Below are positions 38,401 to 49,943 of a stretch of 64,000 nt of DNA, piece after piece. The stretch is from the NCBI GenBank assembly GCA_004123355.1, contig SCHM01000002.1, forward strand, positions 868,001 through 932,000, given 5' to 3'. Source of the DNA: Amphirosellinia nigrospora (taxonomy: Eukaryota; Ascomycota; Sordariomycetes; Xylariales; Xylariaceae). The notes beneath the pieces are model-generated. The model saw only the letters and a program-made list of their open reading frames with translations, was not told the DNA's origin and searched no databases. Position numbers and translations under genes: made by a program. Each line of letters starts with the position of its first letter. The stretch's first letter is position 1.

Positions 38401-41400
38401 AAATCGGGGCAATAAGGCCAATCTCGACAGCAACAGGGCTTCTAAAACTCTTAAGGTCTACGGCATCCCTCGAGTTTGGACCAGGAATGAAGCAAGCAAT
38501 AGTATCATATGGTTTGGCAATTACCTATGTTCAGCACTTGGATCGAATTCATCGCGCTCTCTCGCGTAAGAACTTCCAAGCGCTCCATGACGAATTGCGT
38601 CATTTGGGTCACGAGAACTGGGAACCAATCAAAGTACCAGACTGGTTGTTGTTGGAAATAGATAGTGACATGCTTATTCGAGCCGAGCAAGTAGTTGTCG
38701 CCAGAGCCATAATCGATCCGCAACTGGGAAATGGGGTCCTTCAACTCAGTATGGGGAAAGGTAAGAATTTAATTGCTTACTCATTCCGTTCGTTACCAAC
38801 AACCCGTTACTGACAATCCTACAGGGAAAACTTCCTGCATCATTCCCATGGTTGAGGCTGTTTTAGCAAATGGCCAAAATCTTTCACGCGTGATTGTCCC
38901 TAAGTCACTTATTATGCAAACCGCCCAAACAATGCAATCCAGGCTAGGTGGTCTTGTTGGCCGGGAGGTCACCCACATTCCTTATTCTCGCAGAACATCA
39001 ACCAGACAGGAGGCTCTGGACCTATACGCTGGTATTCACCATGAGACTCGACAACGTCACGGTGTCATGCTAACCTGCGCGGAACATCTGCTTTCTCACA
39101 AGCTATTTGGATGGCAAAAATTCGTGGACTTGAAAAGATCTACAGCAGATCAAATGATTAGATTCCAAAAGTGGTTAGACACGCATTGTCGAGATGTACT
39201 TGACGAGTGTGATTTTACGCTCTCGGTAAAAACGCAACTGAACTATCCAAGCGGCCCTCAGATGCCCATTGATTTTCATCCCTATCGTTGGAAAATCGCC
39301 CAAGAACTACTTGGTCTAGCAGCTAGTCATATACAAGAGCTACGGCGTAAGCACCCAAGAGGCATACAGGTCACATCAAGACGAGCGGGGGAGAATTTCC
39401 CATCTGTTCAGTTTTTAAGGACTGATGCCGAGGATGCTTTACACGAGATTATCATCGAGAGCACTCGTTTAGGTCACTTAACGCTTCTCCGTCCCATTCT
39501 TGCTCAGTCCAAACATCAGCGAAATACTATTCGGGAAGTACTTCGTGGGAAAAAAATCAATGACAAATTATTAGACCGGGCCGCGCACCTATTCGAAAAT
39601 CCAGATATAGCAAAAAACGCCCTCCTCTTTGTGCGCGGGCTCGTGCTATACAGAATACTTGTCTTATGTCTTGGTAAGAGATGGAATGTTCAGTATGGCT
39701 TGCACCCAGATCGTGACCCTATTGCTGTGCCTTATGAAGCAAAGGGGAAACCTTCTGAGCAGGCCGAGTATGGCCATCCAGATGTGGCAATTTTGTTCAC
39801 TTGCCTGTCATTTTACTATGCTGGTCTGACCCAAGATCAGCTAGTACAGGGTATGCAAACCATCCTTCAGTCAAACGACCCAGCTGCGCAATACGAATGG
39901 TGGACCTCTACTTGCATAGGGTTGCCGATATCCCTACGCCATTGGAATCTTATAAATGCTGATGATAAGGGGCAAATGGAGAAATTATGGCACCTCTTGA
40001 GACTGAATCGTAATGTCATCGATCACTATATGAACCATTTTGTATTTCCCATCCACGCTAAGCAATTTGAGATCAAGTTGCAGGCATGCTCTTGGGATAT
40101 ACCGATTTTCTCTGAGACGGAGACCCAACTAACCCGAACTACGGGGTTCAGTGGCACCAATGATAATCGGTTCATGTTACCACTGACAATTAGTCAGCGC
40201 GATCTCCCGGAATTACAACATACAAGTGCAGAAGTTCTCTCATACCTTCTGCAAAAGCGCAACCGCGGCTTTCACGTAATAGCTAACGAGCAGGGCCATC
40301 GCTTGACCGAGATAGAACTCTTGAGGGACCTGAAAGCAAGGAAAATCTCTGTGCTCATTGATGTAGGTGCCTACATCTCAGAGATGGGGAACAATGAACT
40401 GGCCAATGCTTGGCTAGAAGTCGACTCTGACGCCAAGGCGGTCATCTATTTTGGCAACGATAACCGAGCCTGGGTACACTATAGAAGCAATGCAAAGGTA
40501 GATGTGCCCTTGTTAGCAACTCCTCTGGCGGAAGATCTATCGGATTGTAATGTCTTTCTGGATGAAGGGCATACGAGAGGAGTTGACTTAAGGTTGCCAA
40601 CAAATGCGAATGGGGCTGTGACATTGGCTCTGAAGTTGACGAAGGATCATACTGTGCAAGGTAGCTACACCACAATCTATATAGCTTTCATTTCACCTAC
40701 TGAGGGAAGCGTGCTAACCAAGATATAGCCGCGATGCGTCTTCGCCAACTTCGAACCACACAAAGTATATGCTTCTATGGACCCCCAGAAGTTGATCAAA
40801 GCATTAGAGACTTTGGCCATCTAGATGCTTTAGCAAAAATTGATTCTTCACATGTAGTAGCTTGGCTTCTCGAGCAGACTTGTCGATCCGTCGAGGATTT
40901 GCAAGGGCTGTACGTGGCACAAGGGATTGATTTTTGTCAACGTACCGATACGATATGGCATTGTAAGGACTTCAAAACAAATTACTCCCAACGCCAAACG
41001 CTTCTTCGCGTTCTCAGACAACCAGAACGCAAAAGTCTCCACGAACTATATGGTCCTACTGCGGGAATCCCTTCAATCAGCCCAGGAGGCAAACGTATCT
41101 CAAAACAATTAGGTCCGTTTATGAACAAACTGGTTCGAATTGGCCATAGCCAGCAGGGCAAAATCCAAGCAGGCGCGTTAGAGGAGGTAGAGCAAGAGAG
41201 GGAGGTCGAAGCACAAGTTGAACAGGTCCGTCAAGTCGAAAAGCGGACGCGGTATGCTGCATTGAAGTATCCTGGAATACACTCAGACATAATGCAGTTC
41301 GCCCGAACCGGAACGCTCATCGCTTCGCGCACTGATAACACGGCAAAGCCAGGCTTCGAACATGCCTTTGCCTTTGTGGGGAAGACAACGGTCGCCAAAC

Positions 41401-42088
41401 GCTTTAGTGTACATGAGACAAGCTCGAAATTTTTCATTTCGGCAGAATTCGCAAATACTGTACAAGTAGCACGGAATTCACAAGAGAGTGAAAATTTCTT
41501 GGTAAGCAATATTCGGAACCGCGTAACTTAATGGGAAAACTGACAATGAACTAGCGCCCTGTGGAATGGATAGTTTGGTGCCCGAAAACCGAGACAGCCC
41601 TGGTAGTTATCCCGGAAGAAGCGGAACATCTGATGGAGGTTTTACGTGATAGGGAGGGCAAGCCATGCGTCCACCTAATTGCATACGCGGCACCAATAAC
41701 CAAGGCAATGATTCATTTCAACAACCTTGAGTTTTACTCTTTCCCTGAGCTGCCAAAGGGACATACTATCCCCGAGAGCATCAGAATTGAGCTTGGAATC
41801 CTTTCTGGTCGCCTCTATGTTAACCAGAGCGAGTGGGAGGGGTTAATGAATTATATGAGAGTATCAAAGGCGAACACAGCCAATGACTTGGACAAAATTG
41901 CGACCAACCCAGCTGCTTTCCTTTTGGAATGGTTGGCTATCCGTCGCAAGACAGTTGATGTTTTGCATACCCCCATGGGGTTTATCTGCACAGGCCGTGA
42001 GATGGAGAAGACGGGCTCATTGGAAGTCGTAGACGATGCTGAATTGGGAGGAGAAGGGGGGAAAGAAGAAAATCTGTTGTTGAATTGA
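32406..42088 (+). CDS. Giant DUF6606/DUF3638/DUF3645 protein (P-loop, SF2-helicase-like)
   Basis: A cytosolic fungal protein of about 3,100 residues, often annotated only by DUF6606 (N), DUF3638 and DUF3645 (C). Its function is not established, although databases sometimes carry a ubiquitin-hydrolase label. ATG 32406 opens LLGSVFNHLVLPPEIPG, typical of the N-terminus. Introns: 32759-32849, 38761-38824, 40661-40728 and 41502-41554. The DUF3638 part has a Walker A-like QLSMGKGKTSCIIPMVEAVL split by the second intron, LSRVIVPKSLIMQTAQTMQS, a Walker B-like DVLDECDFTLSVKTQL, and in DUF3645 FLDEGHTRGVDLRLP. A charged Glu/Gln helix (EEVEQEREVEAQVEQVRQVE) follows. Stop is at 42086-42088. The first 6 kb are broken by about a dozen one-base frame changes (dense near 33800-33930), while 38825-40660 is uninterrupted. 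I favour sequence error, but early decay of this gene cannot be excluded. Confidence 0.8.
38761..38824 (+). other. Intron splitting the P-loop of the giant protein
   Basis: GTAAGA...CTACAG, 64 bp. It falls inside the Walker A-like GKGKTS motif and restores phase. Confidence 0.8.
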
Positions 42089-43066
42089 TGTTCGATTTTT
42101 AGGGACGGGAAGCTCAGGGAGGACATGGCTCTGGACATGGCTAAGATTTTGCCTCATATGTCAAGAGAAAGTTGAACACAGAGGTCATCCAAAAGTGTGT
42201 TGATTTCAATGTAGTTCTTTAAAATAAGGAGAGACTAAGTGGTGTGAATAAACTGCATCACACTACGAGGAAATCAATATGGAAAGCTGACTAAATTTTA
42301 CCAATTTCTTCATCATTCCTTGAAAACCATTGTACAACCCAAGTCACACTCTTTCAAAGTGCTAGTCTAATCAACCAAGGGGCAACAGTACAGATAAGCA
42401 AGCAATTGATAAATTGTAAGGCATATTCGCATTCAACTCTGCTCATTATGCATTGCTTACCAGTAGAGATTTATTAAGAATGCTAGCTTGCGCGCGGAGG
42501 ACGGCCCCTCGGAGATGAATTTGATAAAATACGTGGGACAACCTAGTTGACGATGACAGTTGATCCAAGCAATGACGTCTTCGGGGCTCGATGGTATGGT
42601 TGTGTTTAATCTGGGAACGGGGAAAGTTCTCCGGGAGCTCAAGAACATAAGTCCTTGGCTCTGTCTTGTGCGTGACGTAGTAAAATGTAAGATGCTGACT
42701 GTCCCGCGGGAACTATCGTGGCATAGGGCACTTAAGAGGCCGCGTAATGTGGGAGAAGCATTCGCCACGAAGCAATTCGTGGGCTGCCATTGTTTGCTCT
42801 GGGGGATAAGTTATAACTAGTGGTGGTTTCAGTGTATGATATTGCGGTCTAAGCTTTATCCGTGTCGAAATTGATCAATAAAGGGATTATTTTCAATCAA
42901 ATAGAGCGAAGTGCATTCAGGTATCTCGCACACCACTGATGGATAGGGGTCGCCTGCCCATATTGATGAGAGAAATACTCAACCTCGATAAATATCGTCG
43001 CTAATTTCCATATGAATATATATATATTACTGCAAAGGGCTGGCGCTAGCAAGGTCTTTGTGTAGA
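42089..43066. other. Intergenic region between giant gene and transposon
   Basis: About 1 kb, presumably the 3' flank of the giant gene. A 103-codon minus-strand frame at 42457-42768 shows no recognisable motif. Nothing else supported. Confidence 0.4.
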
Positions 43067-43074
43067 ACTTAAGC
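43067..43074. repeat. Left 8-bp target-site duplication (ACTTAAGC)
   Basis: Exact copy of 52098-52105. An 8-bp duplication is characteristic of the hAT superfamily. Confidence 0.95.
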
Positions 43075-43085
43075 TAGGGTTTGGA
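43075..43085 (+). repeat. Left terminal inverted repeat of hAT element
   Basis: TAGGGTTTGGA; pairs with the complement of the right end (TAGGGTTCGGA), one mismatch. Confidence 0.85.
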
Positions 43086-43250
43086 TTTTTTACCCAAAAC
43101 CCATTTACCCAGAACCCATGAAAACCCATGTGGGCACAGTGGGTTTTTTTTTACCCATGGGTTTTCTGTCCCCATGCTACCCACGTGGGTTTTTTGTACC
43201 CATGCTACCCACATGGGTTTTTTGTACCCATACTACCTACATAGATTTTT
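43086..43250. repeat. Left subterminal repeats (ACCCAYGTGGGT / ACCCATGGGT)
   Basis: Many copies of ACCCA and TGGGT words, several as palindromes (ACCCATGGGT, CCCACGTGGG, CCCACATGGG). A near-tandem unit of about 28 bp (TACCCATGCTACCCAC followed by RTGGGTTTTTTG) occurs two to three times near 43150-43225. Such subterminal repeats are known transposase-binding sites in other hATs; that role here is inference. Confidence 0.8.
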
Positions 43251-43375
43251 TTAAACTGATAGTACCGATAAGAATTATATCAAGATTAGGGTATTGCGGA
43301 ATAGAAGGATGTGAAAGCGAGTCAATGTACTAATCTGTGTACTAATCAGACTACAGGCAGTACAAATAGCCTATT

Positions 43376-45068
43376 CTAATCATCCATGAAGGTGCGCAAA
43401 AACACACCAGGAACAGTGTATGGTTTGTCTGGCACAGACAAAAGTGCCATACCAAGGCTGGCATCAAAGCGGGAAATATCTCCAACTTCGGAACTACATA
43501 GTATTTCGTCATCGCCAAATTGCCAGAGTTCAGCTAACCCAGGTAAATTGTAATAGTGAGAGTTGGCCTGAAAAGATTCCGAAACTGAATATCCGAAGCC
43601 TAAAATTTCTCGCAGCATGCCAGAAATAGTGGGAACGCCATAAACAACCGGAGGCGGGAGCTTTGAGACCCAAGGAAAAGTGACGTTGCGGCGCTTTGCT
43701 TTATACCGGATAGATTGCAGTTTATTTCGACTATACAGATTAGTACACCGATTAGTACATTAAGTAGGGATAATATACCGTTTAGCAGCAAGAGCGGGCT
43801 GAATAGCTCGATATCGAGCAGGAAAATAGACTGGCCACTTCTTAATATCGTCGAAGGATGCAGACAAAAGGAGGCGGGCGAGTTGTAGTTCATCCGACGT
43901 AAGGATCATGGTAAGCGTAATCTTGTCTGGGGTAAATCTGGCCAGTAGTTCTGCTTTATTTGAGTCTCGGAACCGAGCAGTTTGGAAGACAGAATGAATA
44001 AGATTTCGGAATTGAACTGGTTGGTATCGAAAAGCTTTAACTTTAAAGTATAAAGTTTCAAGGGGAGAAATCCAAGCGCCCTTCCAAGCGCTATACAAAT
44101 TGTAATTCGATTCCTAGAAAGTTAATAAAAAGGTTGCTAGGAGCAAGAATAGCAACATACCTTGATGTAAGCTCGTTGGCGCTCATCATGGGAATATAGG
44201 CAGCGTGTTTTAGGATCACCAACAAGATCTTCAATATATACGCTCAATGAAGCATAAATCTTCATAATATCCGCTTTCCATCGAGGATGTAGAGGGTGAT
44301 CAGTAGGGGGCTCAGAATGATGGGGTTGGATAACCTAAAAACTATTAGCATGTACTAATCGTGTACTAATCAAAAAAATACTTACTTCGAAACAGTAGTC
44401 CCGAATAATACGTTTTTGATCAGAAGTTAAAGTATCAGAATTGGACGAAATGAGAATCGAAGCTTGTTCCCGAGCGAATTCGAGAATATAGTCCAACGGC
44501 CCGAAAAACTTCGTATTTTCCTCTTTAACATCTTTTGCAAGATAATAGGCATAGTCGGGATCATTTTCGTCTAGATCGACAATTTCAAGCTCATCGCCCA
44601 AACGAACGAGAAAATCGCGATCTTCATTATCAGAATCGACGTCCATAGCTGGCTTAACTATATCAGAGGCGCCAGAAGGAATAGTATAACCATGGGCGGC
44701 GGCAACTTGATCAGGATGCTTATTTTTACCGCGACTAATAGTTGTAACAGTTAGTAAAAGAGATTAGTACAAGATTAGTACAAAACATACTAGTCCTCGT
44801 TAACTTGTTCAGTGATGAGCTGATACGCGCTTTTAACCTCTTTTGGAGCAGCATCTAAGTTTTTATTTCGCCAATTTTCCTGCTTACGCTTGATCTGACG
44901 CTTAATAGCAGTAAGGCTTTTCTCGTAGGCCTTTTGGCCTTCGGGCAGGCGGGAAGCACGCGCACGAGCTTTCTGCGTGTGTGGGTTATTCGACAACTGC
45001 GACTCTTCTTTGCGCCGTTTTGGCGCAGCCGTATTGGCCAACTCTTCTCCTGAACGCTTAGAAGCCAT
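43376..45068 (-). CDS. Transposon-borne 496-residue protein of unknown function
   Basis: I do not recognise a family. It starts at ATG 45066-45068 (MASKRSGEELANTAAPKRRK). Five exons: 45068-44791, 44734-44386, 44334-44161, 44113-43779 and 43730-43376, together 1,491 bases, an exact multiple of three with no interruption. The N-terminus is very basic with a likely nuclear localisation signal (PKRRK) and helix-prone Lys/Arg text (AIKRQIKRKQENWRNK). Next comes an acidic Asp/Glu block (DVDSDNEDRDF, ELEIVDLDENDPDYAYYLA), then a long mixed helical region with several Trp and Tyr (YSAWKGAWISPLETLYFKV, FRYQPVQFRNLIHSVFQTAR). The acidic block after a basic N-terminus recalls histone-binding proteins, and two histone-like genes lie in the same element, but that link is speculation. 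Introns 1, 2 and 4 carry paired TGTACTAATC motifs, in both orientations. Confidence 0.8.
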
Positions 45069-45476
45069 CTGCGCAGAAAATTAGTACAGGATTAGTACAA
45101 CAAGATAAAATTATAAGATATAGGTGCAACAATTGAATAGTGCAGGGGTAAATAGTACAATAGAAAAAAAGGGATAGATGTGTATACAGTAAGATTTTAC
45201 GGTCGGAGACTGTAAAACTGGACTTACCGATTGAAATTGGCCTTGGGGGGGGGCCCGGGCCGACGAAGGTTGCAAGGGTTGTAGGCAGAAAAGAGAACAC
45301 AGTAATTGGCCAAAATATGTTGTTAGGGGGAAGAAGCAATACGAACACACGTATACAGTGCAAGATACATATAAGTGGGTCCGCTGTTTTTTCTGCCGCT
45401 CACGTGATTCACCGCCTTCCTAATTGGGATGTGCCCCTAAAAATTTTTTGAGGTTTTTAATTTTTAATCATCGTTA
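45069..45476. other. Spacer between the two minus-strand cargo genes
   Basis: About 400 bp with a paired motif at 45080-45100, a G9 run at 45246-45254 and CT-rich (minus sense) DNA that is probably the promoter of the 496-residue gene. Confidence 0.5.
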
Positions 45477-46205
45477 CTATACAAGAGGAATATTCATTTC
45501 TCGGCCAAGATCCTTTAATAACTGAATATCAGAGCGCGTAATCGTAACACGTTTTGCGTGAATAGCACAATAGTTGGTACCTGCATATAATTAGTACCTA
45601 GGTTATAAAACTAAAAAGAAAACATACAGGCAAACATTTTTGTTAGATGGGCTTCTGTTGCTTCTTGTAAAGCTCAATAGCATCTTTCCGGAATCGGTAT
45701 CCTTCAGCTGTTATTTTGGTGGTTATTTCTTTTACAAGTCGGGCGAATGGCAAACGAGGGATCAATAGATTGCTGCTTTGTTGGTATTTGCGGATTTCTC
45801 GTAGAGCATTGACTGGAGCAAAATGAGCGATGTACTAATCATTGTACTAATTGGGCAAATTAATACCTCCTGGCTTCCACCGGCGCTTCCGGTTGACCGC
45901 CCCTCGTGTATGTACTTTTCTTTTTCTTGGTTCTTGATGGCTGCTGAGTTGGCCAGGCCACATTTCTGTCCGTTTGGCGTTTTTTGTGCCAATGAGAGCT
46001 TGAGAAGGGCGGGGTCGGGTAGGTGTACAGGGGGGAGCTGAGGTGAGGATGAACAAGGGGTTGTAGGTCGGCTACTGTTAGTAAGAGGGAACTCGTTAAG
46101 CACTCCCCCAATACTATGGTTAGGCGTTTCTGGGATCTCTTGCGTGCCATCATATGCTAAGCTATGAGGAGATGGACTTAGTGATGGTTGAATGGGGGGA
46201 GGCAT
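45477..46205 (-). CDS. Transposon-encoded histone H3 variant (CenH3/H3-like)
   Basis: Three exons: 46205-45867, 45812-45628 and 45580-45477 (stop TAG). ATG at 46203-46205 begins a Pro/Ser-rich tail ([15 protein letters not shown]), ending in a basic stretch [19 protein letters not shown]. The H3 fold follows: [17 protein letters not shown] (alpha-N/alpha-1), [29 protein letters not shown] (alpha-2) and [20 protein letters not shown] (alpha-3 entry). Canonical H3 reads ALREIRRYQKSTELLI, RKLPFQRLVREI and [10 protein letters not shown] at these places. Loop 1 ([15 protein letters not shown]) is one residue longer than in H3, a feature of centromeric H3 (CenH3). The usual H3 tail marks (ARTKQT, ARKS) are absent. 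About 209 residues once two one-base gaps are allowed for (one in the basic tail, one at a T3 run in alpha-2). It would replace or compete with host H3/CenH3; this is inference. Confidence 0.85.
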
Positions 46206-46427
46206 GATAGAATGAATGGGTAAGAAATAATGGAGAAAGGAAGGGCGAATGTAAAGAACTACGGCGCTTATATGGTCTATTTTTAACGGGAAAATAATAA
46301 TCCGTGCCGATGGCGCCAAGGGGGGACGAGTACATGGATTAGTACATTTATTTAAAAGACCTGCTGTTCTGCCAGCTTAATAATAATATTTCTGTTGGAG
46401 CGTACTGCTGCTTTATCATTGTTTATA
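46206..46427. promoter_or_regulatory. Divergent promoter: H3 variant (-) and transposase (+)
   Basis: Only 222 bp separate the two start codons, so the H3-like gene and the transposase probably share a bidirectional promoter, as core histone pairs often do. It contains one GATTAGTACA motif near 46338 and TTTAACGGG/ATAATAAT text. No firm TATA box. Confidence 0.55.
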
Positions 46428-49400
46428 ATGGATTTCGCTGCCTTGGGGTTTACTCAAGACGACTTAGATGTTGTGATTAATGACGACGATTGTTTTACTA
46501 TTGAAAGTTCGCCACCTCGCCAAACTAGAACTATTTTAGAAGATGACAACAATAATCCAATCCCTAGGCCGCCCTCCAATTGTTCCTCCCTTTCCAACTC
46601 GACGGATATACCGTTTATACCAGATATCGAAGATCCCTTTGTTGACGTTCCATTGCCTATCCTCAACAGACGTTCTAGCTGCTCCGGTTCTAGTACCTAT
46701 ACGAGCTCCGATAGATCTATCAACAGCGTCGAACTCGAAGAAGTACTATCCAAACACCGAGAAAACGAGCAACAAAACCTATTTCCGACCATAGGGGCTC
46801 CTTTATGTTACTTATATCAAACAACAACGGATAAGGCATTTAAAGAGTGGCTACGATCGAAAGAGTGGTACGAAGCATACGCTACAACAGAAGACAGCAT
46901 CTGTAAAATCGATAAGATGTGGAATACAAGTGGCCGAACATCAGCTAGTTGGGATGACTGGGAACAAGGCGCAGAGATAAGTACTGGAAAGCCAAGACTA
47001 ATCTGCAAAAAGTGTGGCACCGCTTTAACGCATACTGTATATCCAAAGTCGAACGGCACGCGATCATTACGTACCCATCTCGCTAGCGAAAAGTGCAAGC
47101 GACGGTTACGAAATGATATCTCTGACCAGGAGCCAGATATAGCAGGGGTACGTCATATTTTATTTGTACTAATCATGTACTAATCCGATAGCAGACAATA
47201 CTAACAAACAGAGACCGGTACTTTATTCGTTTCTGGGTTTCAGGGAACTGCCCGTTCAACCTTGCTGAGAACAAGGATATGAAAATGTTGATTGCATCGC
47301 TTAGTGACGAATGGCTACCACCTTACGGGAAAAAGTTGTCTACGTGGTACCACGTTTACAATAACTCTTGTACTCAATACCAGCTTAACGGAATTGTCCC
47401 CGGGTCTAATATCGGGGTTACTAGCGATATGTGGACCAACCCCGGCCAGTCGGAATGCTATCAAGGAGTGGTAGTACATTTTATCGACAAACACTGGCAA
47501 CAACATAACGTTCTTATTGATGTCCATCCAGCGATATCTAAACAAGCAGACACTAGCACAGAACAAGTTGTTAGCTCTCTGAAAGAACACAACCTCCATA
47601 CAAGTGCTCAAGTATATACTTGCGATAACGGACCCAGCTTCAATGTTAACCTTATCCAGCATCAATTAAGTACTGCAGTTGGTCGGAAGACCCATGTTAC
47701 TCACCTTCCCTGCTTTTCCCACACTATCCAATTAGTACTGGGCGACATTCTAAAAGGAATCGGCGTTGATGAAGCCGTTGAGACTGTCGAGCAGGCTACG
47801 TTTGCATACGAACAACAAACAAGAAACGGGGAGATAGTATACCGTCTAGACACTGCGGGTAGTACAGTAAAGGGGGTACGTATCTCTTGAATCTGATTAA
47901 TGTACTAATCAATGTACTAATCAATGTACTAATCAATATAGTTTCGATCACTAGCAACGTATATCCAAAGCAGTACTGCCCGCCAAAAGCAGTTCAAAGA
48001 TATACAAAAATCGTTAGGTTTAACACCCCAATTATCGATGGTTCGTGATGTTAGAACCCGTTGGAACTCAACTATTTTTATGTTGCAAAGAGCACAAAAA
48101 CTACGACCAGCTATCGAAGAAGCTATCAAGAAGTTCCCAGCTACGTTTGTCATCAATAGCACGACATGGCTTTATGTTGATACATTATTGCGTATTACTT
48201 CGTATTTTATTTGGCTCACTAATATTTTTGGCTCCTCCGAACAAAACCACGTGGGCCATATATTAACCAGCTTTGTATCTATGGGGAAACATCTTGCAAC
48301 ATGCAAGCAGCAGCTGAAAGCACGGCAAACAGTATCTAACGACCGTGATAAGAGTATATTGGAGAAATTCATCACCGGCATCGATCTCGGTCAAAAAAAG
48401 CTTGACAAATATATCAAAAAAGCCAGGAACGATAACTGGGATGTTCTTGTACTGGCAGCATTGCTTAGTCCTAGAGCTTCTATGCAGCTTGACAAACTGT
48501 TTGATGGGTGGCAGAAACATCTACACACAGAACATAATGACGGGTGGAATATGAAGTACGCCGTTGATTTGCTGAAACATGCATACTATCCGTTTTGGCA
48601 AAAGTATGATCAGCAGGCAGAAACACAACAACAAGCCTCAGCTAATCTAAGCGAACTGATGATCTCTTTACAGTCCAGTCCTAATAAGGTATAATAACAT
48701 TCTTAGTGCTTATATTTTGACTAATTTGAATATAGGGCCCACAACTACCAGATAATACCACATTGCCACATGAGCATATTATTAATGAGATCTTATTACG
48801 CCGTAAGTTATTTATTCTTCAAAAAACGATTAGTACTAAGATTAGTACATAGCATGTCGTGCTGGCCAAGATCAGTTGAGCTACTGGCAAGCTATCGAGC
48901 ATACTTTGCCTGGGCTTGCAGCGCTTGCACGGAGTATACTTTCTATACAAGCAGCTTCTGTTACGCTAGAACGTATATGGTCATTTGCTCGTAATATCTA
49001 CCACCCGAACGGAACAGGTTATCCCCTAGCACTTTTCGAGCCTGCCTTATGTTGTCCGCATATGTGCGAGATTATACGCCAGCGCCACCAATCGCTTTAT
49101 ATATGGATGCTTCTGAACAAAAGGCTATTCAACGGAAAGCAGAGAAAAAGAGGCAACGACAAATACATGCAGCTGAAACAGCCTGGAGACCTGTACAGTT
49201 ATTTCCTTCTAATGCGGATACTCCAACGATTATTAGTCCTAGTTCACAGAATATCTCCTGGCGCCAGCGGGATATTGGTTTTCGGCCCGCCGATTATCTC
49301 GAGGATGAGATCGAAGTACATATCCCAGAACCCATCCTCGATGTGCCAGAGATCGATTCTACACAGAACCCTGCTACACAGAATCCTGCCCCTCGCAGGA

Positions 49401-49513
49401 ACAGGAGAGCAAGGGGTCAGAGTCAGATCGACCCAGATTTGCTAGAACCAGCCCGAAAAACAGTACGGACAGCATCAGGCCGCCAAACAACACAGTTTTC
49501 TCAACTATCATAA
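46428..49513 (+). CDS. hAT-superfamily transposase with BED-type zinc finger
   Basis: Cut-and-paste transposase of about 960 residues. Exons: 46428-47147, 47195-47875, 47942-48688, 48736-48802 and 48853-49513. The N-terminal 190 residues are acidic and Ser-rich. A BED-like finger follows (LICKKCGTALTH, then RTHLASEKC). The RNase H-like core has NIGVTSDMWTNPGQ with the first catalytic Asp and VYTCDNGPSFNV with the second. The insertion-domain signature is LPCFSHTIQLVL (C-x2-H), then VRDVRTRWNSTIFMLQRAQK. The hAT C-terminal dimerisation motif is AASVTLERIWSFARNI. A long basic tail ends at 49511-49513. One base appears missing near 49020, between NGTG and SPSTFRACLML. Three of four introns carry paired TGTACTAATC or its complement. 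A functional enzyme looks likely if that gap is a sequencing error. Confidence 0.93.
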
Positions 49514-49943
49514 CCTTAGTTATTAGCATATAGTATGCCTAAAGTTCTCGCAAATAAAACTTATAACTAAACAATGTTTGTGCAAAAATATATGTACTAA
49601 TCGTGTACTAATCCTAAAACACAAAAAAGCAAAAAAATTTTTTTTTGGAAAGAGCGTTTTTTTTTTTGGAAGGTACGGGTCCACTTTTTTTAATAAAAGT
49701 GGGTCTCCACTTTACTATATAAAGAACTCTCATATATTTTTCGCACTGTACTGCTCCTAATCTTTTACAACTATTTTTCACTTTTGCACAGTATGTATTA
49801 ACTCCTCACTATACCCAAAATCTTCGTCGGACTTTTTGCTATATACCCAATTTCAATTGATTCTTCCACTTTTTTCGGTTAAATCTAACTATTATTAAGT
49901 TTTCAGCTAGTTACAGATCAATCGCCCTACTACACAAACCAAA
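49514..49943. other. Spacer between transposase and tailed H3-like gene
   Basis: About 430 bp, T-rich, with poly(T) tracts at 49638-49690, a paired motif at 49593-49613, ACTATATAAAG (TATA-like) at 49713-49723 and a CTTTTGCACAG-type leader before the next ATG. Likely promoter of the tailed H3 gene. Confidence 0.5.
49713..49723 (+). promoter_or_regulatory. TATA box candidate for the tailed H3-like gene
   Basis: ACTATATAAAG about 220 bp before ATG 49944, within AT-rich DNA. A sensible core promoter position if the 5' UTR is near 190 bases. Confidence 0.45.

Noticed and set aside
42457-42820. Frames on both strands downstream of the giant gene
   Set aside because: Short, overlapping and without domain features.
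43118-43333. Open frame over the ACCCATGGG repeats
   Set aside because: It is the translation of subterminal repeats, not a gene.
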